From Latrodectus hesperus (Eukaryota > Arthropoda > Arachnida > Araneae > Theridiidae), in contig CM075850.1 of the NCBI GenBank assembly GCA_037975125.1, positions 129,184,181 through 129,248,180 on the forward strand: 64,000 nt of DNA, given 5' to 3'. A model generated the notes under the pieces. It did not search any database, had not been told where the DNA came from, and saw only the letters and a list, made by a program, of their open reading frames with translations. Made by a program: the position numbers and the translations under genes. Below, in pieces: positions 55,597 to 64,000 of the stretch; position 1 is the stretch's first letter, and each line of letters starts with the position of its first letter.

Positions 55597-58500
55597 TACA
55601 AACAAATACATATGTATGTATATATAATTAGATTTATTGATTAAATGAACTTTACATTTTTTGCCGAATTTGCTGAAATTGTCGTTAGATGTTAAAAGGT
55701 TAATAATAAATTATTTTTAATATCAATGCAAGTATAAATCTCTGGTTTCTTGTTTCGTAATTAACTAGTAAATTGATTGTTTCATGTTGTAAACTGATTT
55801 TTATGTTTTATTTTAAATTTGGGTTGTTCAAATTACTGCCAAGATGATTGATGCTAATTAAACTCTCTCTGATTCCTATGCTCAGAATTTATTGTAATAT
55901 ATTCCTAATATAGAAAATGTAAATTTTATTACAATATAGTTAATTATTTAGTTTGCAAATATCCTTATACATTGTCATATACATTGGATAAATGTATGAT
56001 AAAAAAGAGAATAAAGCAAGAAATATAAAAAAAATACCTAGCAATATGTTATAAATGAATCAATTCTAAAATTTTATTCAAAAAGGAAACTTAAAAATGC
56101 TCACTTTCAAATACTCATAAATAGTCTCATTAACTAATCAGTGCTATTTATTTTCATAAATTTAAAACTGAACTTTTACAGTTATTTATGACATTTAGGA
56201 TCATTACATAAGACTGATTCATTTGACGTCAGGCACTGACGTCATACAATTCCAACAATCTATTGTTGAAATTGTGTTAGTTTTATCGCTCTTTGTAACG
56301 GAAGCTTAAAATTTATGCCCCCTAACTTATAATTTTTACACGACTTAAAATTCAAATTGATTGAGAAAATACAATTATTTCAAATGGAGTACAATTTTAA
56401 GTTTATTTATGTGTTAATAAATTATATAAGTGATTATATGTTACCTTTACCTAATTTTTGAAATGATTAAATTATTTAGTATTTAAAAGCTGGGATTACA
56501 GCTACAGTAAATAAATATTCCGTAATACAAGCAATTAACCAGGAATTTTAGAAAATTATGGGGAAAATAATTTATTTTATAAAAGATTTCATTTACATAT
56601 ATTATGGAAAAAATAACATGACAATAAATATTTTTAATTTTATCATCAATGATATGTATAATACAACTCGACATATATATTTCAATTTATATCTCTTGTT
56701 ATTTAAATGTATGTATAAAACGTAATTCAACAGTTTATGAAATTTAATTAAAGTAGAATATAATAAATTAGAGTTTTATTAATCACATGCGTTAAAAACT
56801 TGCTAGCACACACAAGTTCATATAGATTTTAAATCATTCATTCCGCATTCAAATAAGATTAATGATATTTTGCCAAGATAACACTACTGTACGAATTTTC
56901 ATATAAAATAAATATACTAACTGTGTTGTACATACAGAAGAATGAATCCAGTACTTGTTTCTGAAGAAAATAGTGATAAAAATAAGGTTAAGTTTTTTAT
57001 TATTTATTTATTTATTATTTTTGGACTCGTTGATTTACAAAATTTATACACTTTCTAATAGTTTACTATTGATTCATTTTATTATATTCATTCCTTTGTT
57101 ATTTATGAATGAAAAATGATTATTTTTAATGCCAGAACATAAAATTATGATATGAAATGATTCTCTTTGAAAGCAGAACTATTTCAAATTTTGATTCGTT
57201 CGTGTCATTTGAAAAAAGGAATTTAAGCAATGAAGTATTTGAATTATGAATAATTATGAATATGAATCAAATTAACACTTAATTGTTTGATCTCGTAAAT
57301 TTATAAATTTCTAAGAGTTTATAAATACATTTACATTCATATAGCATACTTTGCTACACGTCATCAATTTTAAATTTATGTGTATATACTGGATTTTTTT
57401 AATATATTCTTTTCAAAAAATTTCTTTATATTTTTCATTCATAACCAGCAACAACAAAATATGTTTTCATTTAAAGATGACGAAATCTGTGAAGAAATTT
57501 AAATACATTAGAAATTCTGTGACGCAGGTGATAATGAATACCCGATATTATGATAAAATAGTAATGAAAGAAATAATTAAAAAAATAAAAAATGCAAATA
57601 GAAATATTATAATAAGGAAGATGAGTTTCTTGTGACAAGTGTACAAAACCGTAGATGAATAAAGAAATAATGTTAAAAAAGAAACTCGTTTATTTAATCC
57701 TTTTAAAATATCTTAAAAATCGAGTTATTTATTAAAACTAATACATTTTTATTGTTTTTACATGAAATATTCCTCTAGTATATATTTTTTAAAATATGAT
57801 TTTTGATTGACACTCTTTTTTTCGTTGATAATATATGAAGCTTTATAACAAATATTTTATTTTTCACGAGACAACTATAGAATTTTTGTAATATCCTTTA
57901 ATAAGATTTTGAATTCCGTATTCTATTTACAAGTAAACAACTAAAATAAATGCCAATGTGTCACGAAATTTATTTAATTACTTTTATATTTATATGAATT
58001 TTTTCCCCATTATAGTTGCATTTTATAATAACTTATAACTTGTTTGATCATAAATACACTTTAAAAAATTATAAAATTTGTTTTCTTTAAATTTGTTTAA
58101 AGTACTGTTTTGTCGATCTCTGCACTTTCATTTAAAATTTTAGTATTGTAGTTCTCTTAGAATTTCGGACCTTAAAACACAATAAAAAATGCTGAATTTA
58201 TTCGAATTAAAATTGTTTAGTATGAAAATTTAAAATATTTACTGTAAAACAATTTCCAAGTTATAAACATCTTATTTTTGAAAACATTTATTACATTTTT
58301 TTTTAAAAATCCTGTATAGTTTGTTTAATTATAAAATGCATTATAACTTTTTTATTTATGTAAAGATTCGCATAAATTTTTATAAGCATTCTTTTATCTA
58401 AATAGTTCATTTTAAAATTTTTAATTATTTTAAATATTTTTATAGATTGATAATCAAAGTAGTAAGAAAACATTTTATTCAAAACTTTTTATGCGGAAAA

Positions 58501-61500
58501 GAGCTTAAAATGTAAGATAGGATACGCAAATATAAGAAATAAATCCTTAAAATTAGATTATTAACTCATTTTTGAAGTTTAATATCATCATATTATAGAG
58601 ATAAACATTTCATTAGAAAATCTATTTCAATGTATTTTTTACTACGAAACATTTCCTCAAAATTTTTTATTAGTTTCGGTTTAACATATTCTCTGTTTGA
58701 TTAAATAAATTAAATAATCGAAACTTGAAATTTTTTTCTCCATGAACGAACGCTGCTAATAAAAATAATTTGAGCTGATATTTATCATTAATGATATTCA
58801 ACATTATTGTGTCATTACTGTGTCACTCATCAGCACACAGTTATTTTTCAATCAATTAACAGAGTGATTTTGAGTGAAAGGAACTCATATTCTAATAAAC
58901 AAACTTGATTACAATAACATTTCCTGCGATGAAAAATAAATTCTATTCGTATTGCATAACAAAAGCGAAATATTTTCGAAATGAGATTTTCATTGCTATG
59001 ACCTTCTCCTTTTTTGCGCGATAAAAATGCTGTTAATGCAAATCGTATTTGTTAAAGTGACGAATGCTAATCTCTCATATTAAAGCAAATGACTGTGATA
59101 AAATTAAGTACCTATAATTTTCTTCACCTTTTATTTGAATCTGAGATATCCAGCATTTGATTATGCTAATAGAAAACGAAAGTATTGTTCCGATTCTATA
59201 GCAGGGATGTTTAAGAACAAAAAGGTGCTTAATATGACATAAGGATCTTCGAATATAATAAAAATGAAAACCATATTAATATTAACACTGTCTATTACTC
59301 AACACTGTCTATTTACTAGTTATGTACTTTCAGATTTAACAAAGTGAAATAAAGGAGTTTTTGATACATGTATCAACCATGTTTACAATTCGGTTTTCTA
59401 GAACTTACTATTCTACAGATTGATTAGTTTTATTCATACTAACACAACTAAAACAATACTATCCTAGAATTAAGTAATGCAATTTTTTATGCTTTTTTTC
59501 ATTCTTTATAATTATTTCATAATAGTTTAAAATTTTTTTTAGTTAATTTCATTTGGAACACACAAATTAATCATTTACATTATTTACTCTGCCCTAATAT
59601 GTGCGTGATGAGTGTAATTGCTTTTATAATTCCTATTTATGATCTTAGAAGATTCTGTAGAATTACAGCAAATTCGAGCACATCTGTCTTGATTGTGATC
59701 ATTTATTTCAGTTCGATATCCTTTATTCTCAGCGATTCCAAGTAAGTAACTTTTTCTGTTCTTAGCTCTTATTTAGTTTTACAACTATTATATAACTAAT
59801 ATTAGGTAATAGATTGGTGGTATTCTAACTTTATTTGAGGAAAATTGTTAATCTGTTATGACAGGTATATCTTTGGTTGAGTTTTTTGTTAAATGTGACT
59901 CAAAATATGCTAATTGTAATGCTTTTATTTATGCTATTATTATGTTAAAATATAAACTTTTTGATCTGATTGTGTGCGTTTTTGAGACATTATTTTAAAT
60001 GAATTATCGTTATTGTATAATTAGTTTAAAATCATCCACTTTGATTTGGTTTTTAATCATAGATGATTTAAACTTGAGTTTTTAATAGGTGTTTTTTTTC
60101 ATTTCACAAAATATATTAAACGATAGACTGATGAATAAATCATTTCATAAGAAAGAACAAAATTAATATGAAATTTTTGTCGATTCCATTGATAGTATTT
60201 TTTAATAATTTTTCTCATTCCAAGTTATTATTCAAAATAAATTTATCAATGGTATTCATTTTACATTGCAGATAAAGTCATATAGTTTATGCTTTTATTG
60301 CTTAGCATTTAACACCATAGTTTTGTTGATCCTATTTATGACTTCATTTAATAATTGTTCTTGTTCCAAAAACTATAAATCGGTTTAAATCATACATTTT
60401 AAGTTGGACATATGTCTGTTTTAGTAATTCAAATAAGATTTAACAATTTTGCATCTATTGCTTATAAAGAAAGAATGAAGCTATGAAGTTTTTGAGAATT
60501 TGATTTATGGTGTTATTAATTAGCATATGTTATAATAATTATTAATTATTTGTAAAGCTCCTTCAATATTTCAAATATTTTTATTGTTTGTTACAGAATA
60601 TTAAAGAGACTTTAAAAAATGTTTGTTCATTTAATTTATAGTTCATAATTCTTTCTTTACATTCATAATCATTGAATTATCGCTTTTCCTTAGCAAGTTT
60701 ATAATACATTTCATTTATGTGTTGTTCATTACAAAAGCTATAAATATTGTAAAATTTATAATGATTTGATATTTAGTTTCCGTTAATCACTCTTTACTTT
60801 CCATCATAATAATTGATCTCATATCATCAGTGTTTAACTTTTGGAAATAAGGATACATCGTCTAGATTGAATGATGTTTTATATTCTACCATGCAAGATT
60901 ACTTATCATAATAATAAACATATCTTTTAAGAAAGATATATTTCAGTTAAAAGATGTATTAAGTTGAAAATCAGATTTCTGAGTAGACTCTTTATGGTGA
61001 TGCACAATATCATGAAAAATTAGAAATGAGATATTGTAACAGTAGCAGTTTTGTCTGGATTTAATAGACTTGTAAAAAATAATAAACTAAGATTTTTAAG
61101 ACAAAGCAATTACATGAATAACTGATTTTTACTTAATACTGAATTCTCATTGATACAAAAGTCAAAAGGAAATATATTGTTAATAAATGTAAACTATAAT
61201 TGTAGAAACTTCTGTTTCATCACCACATTTTACAAAACCCTGGCGTCAACAAAATGATTCTTTCCATTAAATTTCCATATAAATATGAAAGGCAGCTTTT
61301 TTTAATTAGGATTATTCTATTTCTCCATTTTCAAAGATAAACTCCAATACTCAAACTCACGGTAGCGAAAGTTGAAATAATTACTGAGCATTAAAGAAAA
61401 ACAATATGAAACGAAAATACTCCATTAGCAAATGCTTAAATATTATTAATAAATAATACACGCAAACAAAAATTAAAAAAGATTAATGACAGAATAATTG

Positions 61501-61595
61501 TTAAGTTCATGCAAATTTGCGTATGATGGATGATGTTGACGGGAATATTTCTTATTTTGATTTCGGAAGTTCTTATTTCCATAATATACAGTTCT
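55597..61595. other. Six kb of AT-rich DNA with no gene seen
   Basis: Frames are short and lack motifs. Exon-like fragments (an ATG frame with a GT donor at 56942, a possible exon at 59711-59740 with donor GTAAGT) could not be connected to anything. No repeats of note. Confidence 0.4.
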
Positions 61596-61605
61596 ATTAT
61601 GTGGC

Positions 61606-61915
61606 CTCGCCGACCGATGGCTGAGTGGTTAGCGTTCCTGACTCTTGAGCTGTTGGTCCCGGGTTCGAATCCCAGTTCGGGTATGGATGTTTCTTTCCTT
61701 CTCTGTTCTCTCTGTGTTTCTCTGTCCTTTCTTCTGTGATGTTGTATGAATGTTGCCCACCCTATAAACGGGTTTGTGGTGGTATGGCGCCGGCAACGCT
61801 ACTCGCCTCCGTGACTTGGTTCACAGGTGCTCGCTGGGTAACGACAAATGAGTAGCAGTTTCTGGCCTTGTTGTGGCATAGGGTTCGTCACCCAAGTGAC
61901 CGACGTTGGAAAAAA
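61606..61915 (+). mobile_element. tRNA-derived SINE, second family, with 10-bp target duplication
   Basis: The head contains the A-box TGGCTGAGTGGTTAGCG and B-box GGGTTCGAATCCC. The body is pyrimidine-rich, then holds ACCCTATAAACGGGTTTGTG, GGTATGGCGCCGGCAACG and CAAGTGACCGACGTTGG, and a short A tail ends the unit. The exact duplication ATTATGTGGC flanks it (61596-61605 and 61916-61925). It differs from the family at 42385 in everything after the head, apart from GGGTATGGATGTTT just past the B-box. Confidence 0.93.
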
Positions 61916-61925
61916 ATTATGTGGC

Positions 61926-62576
61926 TTCGATGACTTTTAAGAATATGTTATCTTTCTGCGAAACTGTAAGCACAGAATCAACAGATTCTTTGCAGGCTTA
62001 TTTTAATTTATTAAAAAGAATATTGTTTAGATTTCAAACAGAAAACAAGAGTGAAAAGCTTGTTGAATCCTTTCAAATTTTTGGTATCTGTCACTTTTGA
62101 TAAATAGGAGAATAACACTTTTAATTAAAATAAATAAATTTTTTAGTGTAAATAATAAATTTGGGAAATGTCTTTATATAAAAATATAGCGTAGAGTTTG
62201 ATGTGATAGACGTTCTATTGAGCTAAAATCTTCAGCTGATTTAATTTTTATTAGATATTTAAAAACACTTTTACTTAATTTAAATATATAACTATAATGA
62301 TAATATTTCATTTTGACAAATAGATGACTTTTTAATATTGTCTGCTAATTTACTTTGATAAAATAGCTTGAATAGTAGCAACTAAGTTTTATTTAAAAAC
62401 TTTGCACTTAATTTTTATTGAATATATTTTATTCAGGAAGCAAAACCAAATAACAACATTGTGGGAAAAAAATAAGTTTTTAATGTTTTGCATCTTGTAC
62501 TGAGCATATTTCTAATGTGAAGTTTCTTCATTTTAAAGATATTCCTTGTCAATAACATTGAGAAGTTACAAAGAAA
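61926..62576. other. Upstream region of gene B, undefined
   Basis: AT-rich. The promoter of gene B should lie here, but no core element can be placed. Confidence 0.3.
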
Positions 62577-62624
62577 ATGAATCTCTTTTTTTCTCTTTTC
62601 TTACTACAGATCCTTGCAGTGTAT
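62577..62624 (+). CDS. Gene B exon 1: signal peptide
   Basis: ATG at 62577 opens MNLFFSLFLLQILAVY, a strongly hydrophobic secretion signal of 16 residues ending in phase 0 at donor GTGAGT. This is the same layout as gene A exon 1: the signal peptide alone on an exon, phase 0 out. It joins 63262-63364 in frame across an intron of 637 bp. Confidence 0.72.
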
Positions 62625-63261
62625 GTGAGTATTTTTGCTTTATCTTATTAAAATCATTTTGCTTATCGAAAAACTGATATTTATGCTTATTTGATGACAC
62701 AAAAGGTTCTCTATAGTTTTAATATATTGTATGTTCTATATAGTTTTTCATTTTGATCAATCCAATATAAATCGAAATATATCAATATTTTTCCAAATTA
62801 TATTTCTCCCAAATATTAGGAACACGTTACCCACTAGAAGCCCTGGCCCATTAGTATATATTGTAAAACAAACTTATTCCAATATTTTGATTTTAAATGT
62901 TTGCAGTTAATTATTATTTTTATTGTTAAAACACTTATAAAATCTTCAGAAAACTTTACAAAATTTACTATAAAAGATTTACATATGCAGAGAAAATTTC
63001 TGTTGATAATTCTTCTGCACTTCATTTGACACATTTTTGAAAATATTCTTTATTGAAGTATTTCTCATGTCAAACTTGTCAGCTTTATTATTACATTCTT
63101 TCCCCCATATCAGATGAAAAACACTTAGCATTCTAGTGATTCAAATAGATAAATAATTTGGCAAATATTTCGGGTTAAAACCGTCTTTCATCTTTGTGAG
63201 TTTAACGATTTATTCGGCTTGAATATGATTTCTAAATAACGAACTCTGTATCATTTCTCAG

Positions 63262-63364
63262 ATGGTGTTATCGAAGGAATGCACGAGTACACATGACTGC
63301 TGGAAGGGTCATGCATGCATCAAAACCAGTGGAATGATGAGATGCGAAGCATTTGCGCATAAAG
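63262..63364 (+). CDS. Gene B exon 2: first cysteine half-domain, partial gene
   Basis: Acceptor CATTTCTCAG; 103 nt, phase 0 in, phase 1 out (donor GTGGGG). Encodes 34 residues, including KECTSTHDCWKGHAC and MMRCEAFAHK. Cysteine spacing x5, x5, x8 and both phases are identical to gene A exon 2, and the CxAxAxK ending is shared. The usual Cys-Cys is Ala-Cys. The remaining exons (second half-domain, last Cys) must lie beyond 64000. Sequence identity to gene A outside the cysteines is low, so the duplication is not recent. Confidence 0.75.
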
Positions 63365-63458
63365 GTGGGGTTTATTTTGCATATAATTTTCCTTTTATAA
63401 CTGTAATATGTATACCTACTGATACTTGAAGGGAATTATATGTATTGAATTTATTCGT

Positions 63459-64000
<542 letters not shown>

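Noticed and set aside
56942..56985. ATG frame with a GT donor as another signal-peptide exon
   Set aside because: The peptide (MNPVLVSEENSDKNK) is polar, not a signal sequence, and no domain exon follows.
59711..59741. Exon-like segment with acceptor ATTTCAG and donor GTAAGT (a similar case lies at 29647-29693)
   Set aside because: The short peptides have no cysteine pattern or partner exon. Acceptor-donor pairs at such spacing arise by chance in AT-rich DNA.
61606..61690. tRNA gene at the SINE head (also at 42385)
   Set aside because: A and B boxes are good, but the acceptor stem does not pair. The unit continues into a non-tRNA body with a tail and is flanked by target duplications.

Overview
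The window looks like nuclear DNA from an arthropod, most likely an arachnid such as a spider. It is strongly AT-rich, has multi-kilobase introns and very long (TA)n and (GATA)n microsatellites, and is crowded with decayed transposable elements of kinds common in arthropods: BEL/Pao and Gypsy-type retroelements, LINEs, a Penelope-like relic, mariner, Tc1, Tigger/pogo, MITEs and tRNA-derived SINEs. No bacterial operons, CRISPR array or credible stand-alone tRNA/rRNA gene is visible. The arachnid assignment is inference from composition and repeat content.

Only one complete host gene is supportable. It lies on the + strand, is split into four small coding exons (39343-39393, 43732-43837, 46587-46696, 50562-50585), and encodes a small secreted cysteine-rich protein of about 96 residues. 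Signal peptide, intron phases (0, 1, 0) and cysteine spacing fit a prokineticin/astakine-type (MIT/AVIT, colipase-like) domain. A second copy of the same design starts near the right edge (62577-62624 signal-peptide exon, 63262-63364 first domain exon) and runs off the window, so this is probably a tandem family. Both copies lack the cysteine at one half of a conserved disulfide, and in the complete copy its known partner is missing too.

Layout: 1-1.9 kb, broken BEL/Pao pol (+). 4-5 kb, Penelope-like relic. 5.7-6 kb, SINE-like repeat. 8-8.5 kb, mariner relic. 9.8-10.7 kb, Tc1 relic (-). 16.4 kb, MITE copy 1. 19.6-20.2 kb, Tc1-like relic. 22.7-29.5 kb, a decayed Gypsy-type element on the - strand with integrase upstream of reverse transcriptase, interrupted by a 260-bp MITE and by a dispersed repeat and LINE. 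30.9-33.2 kb, Tigger/pogo element with TIRs. 36.1-36.8 kb, LINE 3' end. 37.9-38.8 kb, 3' end of a BEL/Pao element (-). 39.3-50.6 kb, gene A, whose introns hold a SINE, a Tc1 element, a half-kilobase (GATA)n array and a mariner. 51.7-55.3 kb, a repeat unit between (TA)n tracts, MITE copy 2, a CpG-rich block and a second copy of a 480-bp repeat. 61.6 kb, a SINE with clean target duplications. 62.6 kb onward, gene B and a second mariner family (-).

The stretches not listed below are AT-rich sequence in which no gene, RNA or recognisable element could be supported by eye. All homology calls come from reading translations against remembered family motifs, not from database searches.
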